A stretch of 64,000 nucleotides of DNA from Desulfuromonas acetexigens (GTDB lineage: Bacteria; Desulfobacterota; Desulfuromonadia; Desulfuromonadales; Trichloromonadaceae). Below are positions 25,666-33,225 of this stretch, piece after piece; the first letter of the stretch is position 1, and each line of letters begins with the position of its first letter. Where the stretch lies: contig NZ_FOJJ01000040.1 of NCBI RefSeq assembly GCF_900111775.1, forward strand, positions 1 through 64,000, written 5' to 3'. The translations under genes and the position numbers were made by a program. Below the pieces are notes generated by a model. The model was not told where the DNA came from, made no database searches, and saw only the letters and a program-made list of their open reading frames with translations.

Positions 25666-26472
25666 ATGCAGATTGAAATCAACGAACGCCCCACCGAGAT
25701 CGCCGCCGGCACCACCCTGGCGCAACTGCGGGATGCCGTCAAGCCCGAGGCCGACCTCTGCATCCGCAACGGCCATCCGGAAAGGGAGGACGTCTCTTTG
25801 GCCCCCGGCGACCGCGTGGTCTTCATCCGCCGCGGGGAAATTCCCGCCGCCGAAGACCTGGAAGCCTTGCTCGCCGCCCGCCACACCCCCGGCGTCCATG
25901 CCCGGATCAAGAGTGCGACGGTCGGCATCGCCGGTTGCGGCGGCCTCGGCTCGGCCATCGCCGTAGCTCTGGCCCGCACTGGCGTGGGGCATCTGATTCT
26001 CGCCGACTTCGATGTGGTCGAGCCCTCCAACCTCAACCGTCAGCAGTATTTCGTCGACCAAATCGGCCTGCCCAAGGTTCTGGCTTTGCGCGACAACCTT
26101 ACGCGGATCAACCCCTACGTCCGGGTCACGGCCCACAACGAACGACTGACGCCGGAGAACATTCCCGCCCGCTTCGCCGCAGTGGATGTCTTGGTCGAAG
26201 CCTTCGACGCCGCCGACCAGAAAGCGATGCTTGCCCAAGTTTTTCTGAGCAAGGTGCCGGGCAAGCCACTGGTCATGGGCTCGGGGATGGCCGGTTTCGG
26301 CCCGTCCAACACCATCCTTACCCGCCGCGCTGCCGCCAACCTCTACCTGATCGGCGACGGCGAAACCGCCGCCCGCCCCGGCGAAGGGCTGATGGCGCCG
26401 CGGGTCGGCATCGCCGCCCATCACCAGGCCAACGCCGTGCTGCGTCTGCTGCTCGGCGAAGAACCGGCCTGA
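25666..26472 (+). CDS. thiF: ThiS adenylyltransferase ThiF with N-terminal ThiS-like domain
   Basis: 268 residues. Residues 1-62 form a ThiS-like ubiquitin fold (MQIEINERPTEI...VSLAPGDRVVFIRRGE) lacking the C-terminal Gly-Gly, so it cannot be the sulfur carrier. Residues 75-268 are the E1-like adenylating domain with nucleotide loop GIAGCGGLGSAIA and LADFDVVEPSNLNRQQYF. It activates the ThiS carboxyl terminus for sulfur loading in thiazole synthesis. The C-terminal half lacks the zinc-binding cysteines seen in E. coli ThiF. First gene after the TPP riboswitch. No Shine-Dalgarno sequence is visible between the terminator and the ATG. Confidence 0.9.
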   Translation: MQIEINERPTEIAAGTTLAQLRDAVKPEADLCIRNGHPEREDVSLAPGDRVVFIRRGEIPAAEDLEALLAARHTPGVHARIKSATVGIAGCGGLGSAIAVALARTGVGHLILADFDVVEPSNLNRQQYFVDQIGLPKVLALRDNLTRINPYVRVTAHNERLTPENIPARFAAVDVLVEAFDAADQKAMLAQVFLSKVPGKPLVMGSGMAGFGPSNTILTRRAAANLYLIGDGETAARPGEGLMAPRVGIAAHHQANAVLRLLLGEEPA

Positions 26473-26488
26473 AACAAGGAAAACCATC

Positions 26489-26689
26489 ATGAACATCACC
26501 CTCAACGGCAAGCCCCGCTCGCTCGACAACATTTCCACCGTCGCCGCCCTCCTCGACAGTCTGAACCTGGATCCGAACCGGGTCGCGGTCGAACACAACC
26601 GGGTCGTGCTCCTGATGGGGAATTTTGCCGCCACCCCTTTGCGCGATGGCGACGTGCTGGAAATCGTTCAGTTCGTCGGCGGCGGGTAA
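26489..26689 (+). CDS. thiS: sulfur carrier protein ThiS
   Basis: 66 residues with ubiquitin-like beta-grasp pattern (MNITLNGKPRSL.., VAVEHNRVVL, LRDGDVLEIVQFVGGG). The C-terminus ends in Gly-Gly(-Gly), the site that becomes a thiocarboxylate and donates sulfur to ThiG. AAGGA lies before ATG. Sixteen bases after thiF in the thi operon. Confidence 0.95.
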   Translation: MNITLNGKPRSLDNISTVAALLDSLNLDPNRVAVEHNRVVLLMGNFAATPLRDGDVLEIVQFVGGG

Positions 26690-26717
26690 GTATCGGCAAC
26701 TCGAGCAAAACAGATTA

Positions 26718-26738
26718 GGGCGAACACAAGGTTCGCCC
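26718..26738. repeat. dispersed GGGGC-type palindrome between thiS and thiG
   Basis: GGGCGAAC/GTTCGCCC with 5-base loop, a degenerate member of the GTAGGGGC palindrome family. It lies in the thiS-thiG gap. Confidence 0.55.
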
Positions 26739-26757
26739 CCACATGAGGATAAAGACA

Positions 26758-27528
26758 ATGGATGAACTGATTATCGCCGGGCGCAAATTCAACTCGCGCC
26801 TGCTGGTCGGCACCGGCAAATTCGCCTCCAACGAACTGATGGCCCTAGCCATGGAGCAATCGGGCTGCGAAATCGTCACCGTCGCTCTGCGCCGGGTCGA
26901 CATCGACAATCCCGGGGATGCCATGCTCAAGCACATCGACCCGAAAAAATACCTGTTGCTGCCCAATACCAGCGGCGCCCGGGATGCCGAGGAGGCCGTG
27001 CGCCTGGCGCGACTGGCCCGGGCCGCCGGCTGCGAGCCCTGGATCAAGCTGGAGGTCACCCCCGACCCCTACTATCTGCTCCCCGACCCCATCGAAACCC
27101 TGAAGGCGGCGGAAATCCTGGTCAAGGAGGGCTTCACCGTCCTTCCCTACATCAACGCCGACCCGGTGCTAGCCAAGCGCCTGCAGGAAGTCGGCACCGC
27201 CACCGTCATGCCCCTGGGCGCGCCGATCGGTACCAACAAGGGGGTGCGCACCGCCGACAGCATCGCCATCATCATCGAGCAGGCGATCGTCCCGGTAGTG
27301 GTCGACGCCGGTCTCGGTGCCCCCTCCCACGCCGCCCTGGCCATGGAAATGGGGGCCGACGCGGTCCTGGTCAACACCGCCCTGGCGGTAACGCCCAATC
27401 CCGGGAAGATGGCGGCGGCCTTCAAAAAAGGCGTGGAAGCCGGACGCGAAGCCTTCCTCGCCGGTCTCGGCGAACAGCGTCAGAAAGCCGAAGCCTCGAG
27501 CCCGCTGACCGGGTTTCTGCGGGAGTAA
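26758..27528 (+). CDS. thiG: thiazole synthase
   Basis: 256-residue (beta/alpha)8 enzyme forming the thiazole phosphate ring from deoxyxylulose 5-phosphate, dehydroglycine and ThiS thiocarboxylate. Landmarks: [16 protein letters not shown] near the start, the Schiff-base lysine region in [29 protein letters not shown] and [28 protein letters not shown] at the phosphate site. Start at 26758 (GAGGA eight bases before) preferred to the ATG at 26743. Confidence 0.96.
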   Translation: MDELIIAGRKFNSRLLVGTGKFASNELMALAMEQSGCEIVTVALRRVDIDNPGDAMLKHIDPKKYLLLPNTSGARDAEEAVRLARLARAAGCEPWIKLEVTPDPYYLLPDPIETLKAAEILVKEGFTVLPYINADPVLAKRLQEVGTATVMPLGAPIGTNKGVRTADSIAIIIEQAIVPVVVDAGLGAPSHAALAMEMGADAVLVNTALAVTPNPGKMAAAFKKGVEAGREAFLAGLGEQRQKAEASSPLTGFLRE

Positions 27529-27533
27529 ACATA

Positions 27534-27672
27534 GGCGTCTCTCGCCCGTTCGCTGCGCTCACTAGAGTTCGCAGAGAGCGCAGAGTAAAAACAAGACCTT
27601 AAAGCTTTAGGGTTTTCTCTGTGTCCTCTGCGAGCTCTAGCGACTGTAAGGAGCGGGCGCGAGGCCGATTTT
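27534..27672 (-). repeat. dispersed ~135-bp palindromic element, copy 3 (inverted)
   Basis: Reads on the minus strand like the copies at 1611 and 10282: GCCTCGCGCCCGCTCC on one side and GAACGGGCGAGAGACGC on the other. It is inserted inside the thi operon, filling the thiG-thiH gap, and probably is transcribed as a large hairpin in the thi mRNA. Confidence 0.85.
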
Positions 27673-27687
27673 AAGGTGTTAAACAAA

Positions 27688-28815
27688 ATGACATTTCTCG
27701 ACATTATCAACCAGTATGATCCCCAGCAGGTGCGCGAAAGCATCGAGGCCAAGACCTCTAGCGACGTGGAGCGGGCGCTGGCGGCGGAGCGGTTGCGGCC
27801 CGACGATTTGCAGGCGCTGCTGTCGCCGGCCGCCGCCGGCTATCTCGAAGAGATGGCGGCCCGCGCCAACCGGCTGACCTTGCAGCGCTTCGGGAAAAAC
27901 ATCCTGATGTACGCCCCGCTGTACATCTCCAACCTCTGCACCAACGGCTGCCGCTACTGCGGTTTTTCCGCCAGCAACCAGGTGCCGCGCCGCACCCTGA
28001 GCCTCGACGAGGTCTGGACCGAGGCCAAGGTGCTGTACGATCTCGGTTTCCGCCATATCCTGCTGGTCACCGGCGAATCGCCGAAGGCGGTGGACAACGA
28101 CTACCTGGCCGCCTGCGTACGTCGCATTCAGCCGTTGTTCAGTTCGATTTCCATCGAGGTCTACCCGATGGAAACCGAAGGCTACCGGCAGATGGTCGAA
28201 GCGGGGGTCGACGGTCTGACCGTCTACCAGGAAACCTACGACCGCGCTCTGTACCAGGAAATGCACCCCTTCGGCAAGAAACGCGACTACGATTTTCGTC
28301 TGCTCACCCCCGAGCGCGGGGGAGCCGCCGGTCTGCGCCGCATCGGCCTCGGCTTTCTCCTCGGCCTCGGTGAGTTCCGCAGTGAAGCCTTCTTCCTCGG
28401 CCTGCACGCCCTGCACCTCTCCCGCCATTACTGGCGTACCCAGGTGAGCGTCTCCTTTCCCCGCATCCGCCCGGCGGACGGCGGTTTCCAGCCCCTGCAC
28501 CCGGTCTCCGATCGCCACTTCGTCCAGCTGCTCTGCACCCTGCGCCTGCTCCTGCCCGACGCCGGGCTGGTCCTTTCCACCCGCGAGAGCGCGGCCCTGC
28601 GAAACAACCTGCTCCCCCTGGGGATCACCCAGATGAGCGCCGGTTCCTGCACCGCCCCCGGCGGCTATGCCGACAAGGATCTGAGCACCCAGCAGTTCGC
28701 CATCGACGACGACCGCAGCCCCGAGGAAGTCTGCCGGCTGATCCGTGCCAGCGGTTACGAGGCGGTGTGGAAGGATTGGGACGGCGCCTTTCTCGACCAC
28801 AGCAAGGCGGTGTAG
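27688..28815 (+). CDS. thiH: 2-iminoacetate synthase (tyrosine lyase)
   Basis: 375-residue radical SAM enzyme cleaving tyrosine to dehydroglycine and p-cresol for ThiG. The cluster motif is CTNGCRYC (C-x3-C-x2-C) near residue 88, preceded by FGKNILMYAPLYISN. The C-terminal region has SAGSCTAPGGYADKD..QFAIDDDRS, typical of ThiH. Use of ThiH rather than the oxygen-dependent ThiO suits an anaerobe. Start at ATG 27688 after TAAGGTG. Its TAG stop is shared with the next palindrome. Separated from thiG by a dispersed repeat. Confidence 0.95.
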   Translation: MTFLDIINQYDPQQVRESIEAKTSSDVERALAAERLRPDDLQALLSPAAAGYLEEMAARANRLTLQRFGKNILMYAPLYISNLCTNGCRYCGFSASNQVPRRTLSLDEVWTEAKVLYDLGFRHILLVTGESPKAVDNDYLAACVRRIQPLFSSISIEVYPMETEGYRQMVEAGVDGLTVYQETYDRALYQEMHPFGKKRDYDFRLLTPERGGAAGLRRIGLGFLLGLGEFRSEAFFLGLHALHLSRHYWRTQVSVSFPRIRPADGGFQPLHPVSDRHFVQLLCTLRLLLPDAGLVLSTRESAALRNNLLPLGITQMSAGSCTAPGGYADKDLSTQQFAIDDDRSPEEVCRLIRASGYEAVWKDWDGAFLDHSKAV

Positions 28816-28838
28816 GGGCGGCCCCCTGTGGCCGCCCC
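28815..28838. repeat. dispersed GTAGGGGC-type palindrome at the thiH stop
   Basis: GGGGCGGCC/GGCCGCCCC arms directly following TGTA; the last base of the thiH stop (TAG 28813-28815) belongs to the repeat. Confidence 0.65.
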
Positions 28839-28860
28839 CTCCCGCGGAAAACAATCAATC

Positions 28861-29502
28861 ATGGCCAATCCCGTCGATTTCAACCTTTATCTGATCACCG
28901 ATCGCCGCCAGGTTCCCGGCGGCGATCTGCTTTCCGCGGTGCGCGCCGCCCTGCGCGGCGGGGTGCGGGCCGTGCAGTTGCGGGAGAAGGATCTCACCGC
29001 CCGGGAGCTGCTTCCCCTGGCCCGCGAACTGCGGAGCCTGACCAGCGAATTCGGCGCGAAACTGCTGATCAACGACCGCATCGACCTGGCTCTGGCGGTG
29101 GCGGCCGACGGCGTCCATCTCGGCGGCCACTCCCTGCCCGTCGCCGAGGCCCGCGCCCTCCTCGGCCCAACGAAGCTGATCGGCCTCTCCACCCATCACC
29201 AAGAGGAAATCTCCCGCGCCGCTCGCGAAGGTGCCGATTTCGTCACCTTCGGCCCGGTCTGGTTCACTCCCTCCAAAGCCCCCTACGGCGCGCCGGTCGG
29301 TCTCGATGCCTTGCGCCAGGCCTGTGCCGACGCCCCCCTCCCCGTCTTCCCCCTCGGCGGCGTCAACGCCGCGCGCATCCCTGAACTGACTACCGCCGGC
29401 TGTTCTCGCGCTGCCTGCATCGGTGCCGTCCTCGCCGCCCCCGCGCCGGAAAACGCGGCCCGTGACCTGCTGCGGCTCATTTCTCCCGACTCACTTCAGT
29501 AA
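28861..29502 (+). CDS. thiE: thiamine-phosphate synthase
   Basis: 213-residue TIM-barrel enzyme joining the thiazole and pyrimidine phosphates. Landmarks: FNLYLITDRRQVPGG, AVQLREKDLTARELLPLA, LLINDRIDLALAVAADGVHLGGHSLP, IGLSTHHQEEI, GADFVTFGPVWFTPSKAPYG and PVFPLGGVNAARI. Last gene of the riboswitch-controlled operon. Ribosome site is weak. thiC and thiD are not in this window. Confidence 0.94.
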   Translation: MANPVDFNLYLITDRRQVPGGDLLSAVRAALRGGVRAVQLREKDLTARELLPLARELRSLTSEFGAKLLINDRIDLALAVAADGVHLGGHSLPVAEARALLGPTKLIGLSTHHQEEISRAAREGADFVTFGPVWFTPSKAPYGAPVGLDALRQACADAPLPVFPLGGVNAARIPELTTAGCSRAACIGAVLAAPAPENAARDLLRLISPDSLQ

Positions 29503-29520
29503 CCACCAGCGGTGCCAAGC

Positions 29521-29550
29521 CGGGGAGCCGGAAGGCTCCTCCGGCCCCTA
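29521..29550. repeat. dispersed GGGGCCGG-type palindrome after thiE
   Basis: GGGG-AGCC ggaa GGCT...GGCCCCTA, a degenerate member of the GTAGGGGC palindrome family. Confidence 0.45.
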
Positions 29551-29684
29551 CCTTCATGAATAGATTGCCATACACATGCGCCGTTTCCGAAGAATGTTAT
29601 ACTTGATCACGACTATCATCTTTCTTCCCTCTTGACGGGGTCGGTTCGACGAAGTTTACCGAATCGCGGCTCCAGGGTCGGTAC

Positions 29685-31778
29685 ATGAAAGAAACGGCGG
29701 GATTACTTCACGAGCGACTGCACACGGCCCTGCTTGAGTTGCTGGAGGCCTGGCCCCTGGCGATGATCGGTTTTGATTCCGAGGGCCACATCCTTCTCTG
29801 GAATCGTGCCGCTGAAAAAATGCTCGGCTGGCGTGCCGCGGAAGTTCTCGGGCGGACCGGCGCGGAACTGCACGGCGACTCTCACCATCATTACGATCAG
29901 GAGTTTTCCCGCGCCCTGACCGGCGAAACCTTGACCAACCAGGAAAAACGCCATCCCACCAAATCCGGCGGGCTGATCGATGTCAGCTGGTCGGCCTCCC
30001 CGCTGCCCGACGGCGACGGCAATGCCGCAGGCATCCTCGTTCTGATGGAAGACATCACCCGACGCAAGCAGCTGGAGTGGGCCTTGCTGGAATCGGAGCG
30101 CTTCTCTCGCGATATCGTCGATGCCCTGCCGCAGAATATCGCCATTCTCGATGAAGAAGGAACGATCATCGCCGTCAACAAGGCCTGGCGGGACTTCGCC
30201 GCCGCCCACAGCTCCCAGCCCGAGCGTCTGTGCGAAGGGGTCAACTACCTTCAGGTCTGTGACCGCGCCACCGGTCAGGGCGCCCAGGAGGCCGAAGCCT
30301 ACTCGCAAGGCATCCGCGCCGTCATGAACGGTTCCCTCATCGAGTTCTCCCTCGAATATCCCTGTCACACTCCCGACCACCAGGGTTGGTTCAACGGTCG
30401 GGTCAGCCGTTTTTCCGGAGAAGGACCTGTTCGTATCGTGATTGCCCATGAAAATATCACCGAACTGAAGCTGGCCGAACAGGCCATTCAGCGCCTCGCC
30501 CAGTACGACCCCCTGACCGGCCTGCCCAATCGCATGCTTCTGCTCGACCGCCTCACCCAGGGCCTGATCGCCGCCAAACGGGATGATCTGCGTACTGCCG
30601 TCCTTTTTCTCGATCTCGACCGCTTCAAGCTCGTCAACGACAGCCTGGGGCATGCCGCCGGCGACAAATTGCTCAAGATCGTAGCCGAGCGTTTGCGAGA
30701 AACGGTGCGTAAAAGTGACACCGTTGCCCGCCTCGGCGGTGACGAGTTCGTCGTCCTGGTGCAACCGGCGCCCGCAACCAAGGGCTTGACGCAGATTGCC
30801 CGCAAGATCCTCCAGACCCTCTCCCGACCAGTCACCATCGAAGGACAGGAAATTTTCCCTTCGACCAGCATCGGCATCGCCCTCTTTCCCGATGACGGCA
30901 AGGAAGCGGACAGCCTGCTGCGTTGTGCCGACATGGCGATGTACCGGGCCAAGGAGGGGGGGCGCAACACCTATCATTTTTTCTCGGCGGAAATGCACCA
31001 GCAGGTGTTACAGCGCATCACCCTCGAACAAGGGCTGGTGCAAGCCCTGGAACGGGACGAGTTCCACCTCTGCTACCAGGAGCAGACCGAACTGCATTCC
31101 GGGAAAATCGTCGGCATGGAGGTCTTTCTGCGCTGGATGAATCCGGAACTGGGTCTGCTGCGTCCCGCCGATTTCCTCCCCTTGGCCGAGGAAACCGGGC
31201 TGATCCTGCCCATCGGCGAATGGGTGCTACGCAATGCCTGCACCCAACTCCGCGCCTGGCGGGAGGCGGGACTCCCCGCCCCCCGTGTAGCCGTCAACCT
31301 TTCCGGCCGGCAGCTCAAGCATTTCCGGCTCGTTGAAACGATTTGCCGGGTTCTCGACGAGACCGGTCTTTCCCCCCGGGATCTGGAAGTGGAGGTCACG
31401 GAAAATATCATCAGCAGCGATCTTCCTACCGCCGCCGAACGCTTCGAGGAGTTGAAACGCATCGGCATCTCCATCGCCATCGACGATTTCGGCACAGGGA
31501 TCTCATCCCTGCGCAACCTGCAACGGCTGCCTATCGACCGGCTCAAGATCGATCACAGCTTCCTGCAGGGGCTGGCGACACAAAAGGACGCGGCCCCAAT
31601 CATCAAAACGATCATCGGCATGGCCCACAACCTGGACTTACGCGTGATTGCCGAGGGGGTCGAAACCAACGATCAGCGCGATTTCCTCCACCAGCAGGGG
31701 TGCCACGAAGTGCAGGGCTACTATTTCAGCCGACCCGTTCCCGCCGAGGAGTTCCGCAAACTGCTCAATACCCTCTGA
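29685..31778 (+). CDS. PAS-PAS-GGDEF-EAL cyclic-di-GMP signalling protein
   Basis: 697 residues, no membrane helices. The first PAS domain is at about 15-130 (MIGFDSEGHILLWNRAAEKMLGW), a second at about 140-255. The GGDEF domain is at about 265-430 with RLGGDEFVVLV intact and an RxxD inhibitory site (RKSD) five residues before it. The EAL domain spans about 440-695, with DDFGTGISSL, EVTEN and VIAEGVET conserved, but its signature reads EVFLRW instead of EALLRW. Cyclase activity is therefore likely; phosphodiesterase activity is probable but uncertain. A PilZ receptor-type protein is encoded at 36108. Confidence 0.9.
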   Translation: MKETAGLLHERLHTALLELLEAWPLAMIGFDSEGHILLWNRAAEKMLGWRAAEVLGRTGAELHGDSHHHYDQEFSRALTGETLTNQEKRHPTKSGGLIDVSWSASPLPDGDGNAAGILVLMEDITRRKQLEWALLESERFSRDIVDALPQNIAILDEEGTIIAVNKAWRDFAAAHSSQPERLCEGVNYLQVCDRATGQGAQEAEAYSQGIRAVMNGSLIEFSLEYPCHTPDHQGWFNGRVSRFSGEGPVRIVIAHENITELKLAEQAIQRLAQYDPLTGLPNRMLLLDRLTQGLIAAKRDDLRTAVLFLDLDRFKLVNDSLGHAAGDKLLKIVAERLRETVRKSDTVARLGGDEFVVLVQPAPATKGLTQIARKILQTLSRPVTIEGQEIFPSTSIGIALFPDDGKEADSLLRCADMAMYRAKEGGRNTYHFFSAEMHQQVLQRITLEQGLVQALERDEFHLCYQEQTELHSGKIVGMEVFLRWMNPELGLLRPADFLPLAEETGLILPIGEWVLRNACTQLRAWREAGLPAPRVAVNLSGRQLKHFRLVETICRVLDETGLSPRDLEVEVTENIISSDLPTAAERFEELKRIGISIAIDDFGTGISSLRNLQRLPIDRLKIDHSFLQGLATQKDAAPIIKTIIGMAHNLDLRVIAEGVETNDQRDFLHQQGCHEVQGYYFSRPVPAEEFRKLLNTL

Positions 31779-31796
31779 AAACCGGCGGATTTGCCA

Positions 31797-31825
31797 TTGA
31801 CAGCCCCACCTTATTGCAATATTGT
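31797..31825 (+). promoter_or_regulatory. sigma70 promoter of the Fur-family gene
   Basis: TTGACA (31797-31802), 17-base spacer, TATTGT (31820-31825). The predicted transcription start, about 31832, coincides with the ATG at 31833. Confidence 0.7.
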
Positions 31826-31827
31826 AG
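31814..31827 (+). promoter_or_regulatory. putative Fur/PerR operator overlapping the -10 box
   Basis: TTGCAATATTGTAG, an imperfect palindrome with a perfect CAATATTG centre, lies over the -10 hexamer. Its position suggests autorepression by the downstream regulator. Confidence 0.45.
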
Positions 31828-31832
31828 CATCC

Positions 31833-32342
31833 ATGAAAAATCATCAGACCCATTATGCTTATCTGAAAATCCAGGAACTGACCAAGGCCTGTCGACTTAA
31901 CGGGCTCCCCGTAACCCCACAACGACAGGCGGTCCTCGAAGCCCTTGCCCGCCGTGACAATCATCCGAGCGCCGACGAACTCTTCGAGGACGTCAAGCTG
32001 CTGATCCCCGGGATTTCCCGGACGACGGTCTACCGGGTTCTCGAAACCCTGGTAAAAATTGGCGTGGCGCAAAAAATCAGTACCCACGAATCCCGCGCCC
32101 GTTTCGACGCCGACACCAGCCGCCACGCCCACCTCATCTGCGTCGGCTGCGGACTGCTCATCGATTTCGACGGTTTCGAAGACCGCGACCTGATGCAGAC
32201 TCCCCGCGACAGCCATGGTTTTCGCCTGCTGAATTACTCCGTCCAATTCACCGGACTCTGTCCCGATTGCCTGAACGGCATGGCGCCGTCCCGGCCAACA
32301 GGAACCATCGTGCCCATGAACAATCACAAGGAGGAAAGATGA
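31833..32342 (+). CDS. Fur-family transcriptional regulator (PerR-like)
   Basis: 169 residues. Winged helix at about 15-90 (VTPQRQAVLEALARRDNHPSADELFEDV...ISRTTVYRVLETLVKIGVAQKI). Metal-binding dimerisation domain follows with RHAHLICVGCG and a second CxxC (CPDC), the structural zinc site. Co-transcription with rubredoxin and rubrerythrin (4-base overlap with the next gene) points to peroxide sensing as in PerR of Desulfovibrio and clostridia. No Shine-Dalgarno sequence precedes the ATG, and the promoter suggests a leaderless mRNA. Confidence 0.9.
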   Translation: MKNHQTHYAYLKIQELTKACRLNGLPVTPQRQAVLEALARRDNHPSADELFEDVKLLIPGISRTTVYRVLETLVKIGVAQKISTHESRARFDADTSRHAHLICVGCGLLIDFDGFEDRDLMQTPRDSHGFRLLNYSVQFTGLCPDCLNGMAPSRPTGTIVPMNNHKEER

Positions 32343-32452
32343 AAAAATGGCGTTGTGTTATCTGTGACTATATTCACGAAGGATCCGAGCCCCCCGATAC
32401 TTGCCCTGAATGTGGCGCCGGGAAGGATAATTTCGAAGAAGTCGAAGAATAG
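32339..32452 (+). CDS. short rubredoxin-like protein
   Basis: 37 residues with two iron-ligand pairs: CVIC and CPEC in MKKWRCVICDYIHEGSEPPDTCPECGAGKDNFEEV. This is the rubredoxin knuckle domain of rubrerythrin-type proteins, shorter than the usual 52-54 residues of free rubredoxin. Start overlaps the Fur stop (ATGA) after GAGGAAAG. It probably passes electrons to the next gene product, which lacks its own rubredoxin domain. Confidence 0.88.
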   Translation: MKKWRCVICDYIHEGSEPPDTCPECGAGKDNFEEVEE

Positions 32453-32480
32453 CTTGTTTTAATTAAAAAAGGAGATGCGC

Positions 32481-32933
32481 ATGTCATTCGTAACCATGGA
32501 CGATATCATCAAATTCGCCGTGAAACAGGAAGAGGCGGCCTACAATCTTTACAAAAATGCCGCGGCGATTTCCAAAAGCATCTCGGCCAAGAAAATGTTC
32601 GAGGAAATGGCTCGCGAGGAAGCGGGGCACAAGGAAGTCTTCGGCAAGATGAGTGTGGAAAAGGCCGAACATTACAAAAAGATCAAAATTTCCGACCTGA
32701 AGATCAGCCAGTACCTGGCCGATGTTCCCCTCAAACCGGACATGACTTATCAGGAAATCCTCATCTACGCCATGAAGGCCGAGGAAAACGCTTATCAGCT
32801 CTACACCAACGCGGCCGCTTCCGTCGAAGATCCGCAACTGCAAAAGGTGCTCAACGTCTTCGCCGACGTCGAAAAGGGGCATAAGATCAAGATCGAGAAG
32901 ATCTACGACGAACATGTCCTTACGGAAAACTGA
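32481..32933 (+). CDS. rubrerythrin-type ferritin-like diiron protein
   Basis: 150 residues forming a four-helix bundle with two E..ExxH-type pairs: KQEEAAYNLY...REEAGH and KAEENAYQLY...DVEKGH. These are the diiron ligands of peroxidase-active rubrerythrins. It has no rubredoxin tail; that module is the separate gene just upstream. Likely role is NADH-driven peroxide reduction. ATG at 32481 is preferred over 32475 for spacing from AAGGAG. Confidence 0.88.
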   Translation: MSFVTMDDIIKFAVKQEEAAYNLYKNAAAISKSISAKKMFEEMAREEAGHKEVFGKMSVEKAEHYKKIKISDLKISQYLADVPLKPDMTYQEILIYAMKAEENAYQLYTNAAASVEDPQLQKVLNVFADVEKGHKIKIEKIYDEHVLTEN

Positions 32934-32944
32934 CCCATTTCCCA

Positions 32945-32983
32945 CGGGGGGAGCATGCCTCTAGGCTGCTCCCCCCGCGTTTT
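32945..32983 (+). terminator. terminator after the rubrerythrin operon
   Basis: 11-bp perfect stem CGGGGGGAGCA/TGCTCCCCCCG with an inner GCCT/AGGC pair, then CGTTTT. Confidence 0.85.
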
Positions 32984-33107
32984 CCCGCCCCACTCCATCC
33001 TTCCCCGCTCCGCCCTCCTTGTCGTGATTCCCAAGGTTCATTCCACAACAGGATGAAAACGGATAAATATCATTGTTTTAATTTATATTTTTATCTGAAT
33101 ATAGGGA

Positions 33108-33137
33108 TTGACTGGCCAATCTGGGCTGAGTTATAAA
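33108..33137 (+). promoter_or_regulatory. sigma70 promoter of the octaheme cytochrome gene
   Basis: TTGACT (33108-33113), 18-base spacer, TATAAA (33132-33137), in an AT-rich stretch (33050-33160). Confidence 0.6.
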
Positions 33138-33225
33138 GATTAAAATATACGATGGGGAGGGGGATCTCTTCCCGCCAGGGAACGCGGCGGCGGCACAGCC
33201 CCCGCCCTAAACCACGGAGGAATGG

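Noticed and set aside
25666-25850. A functional ThiS at the N-terminus of ThiF
   Set aside because: It lacks the C-terminal Gly-Gly, and a complete thiS gene follows at 26489.
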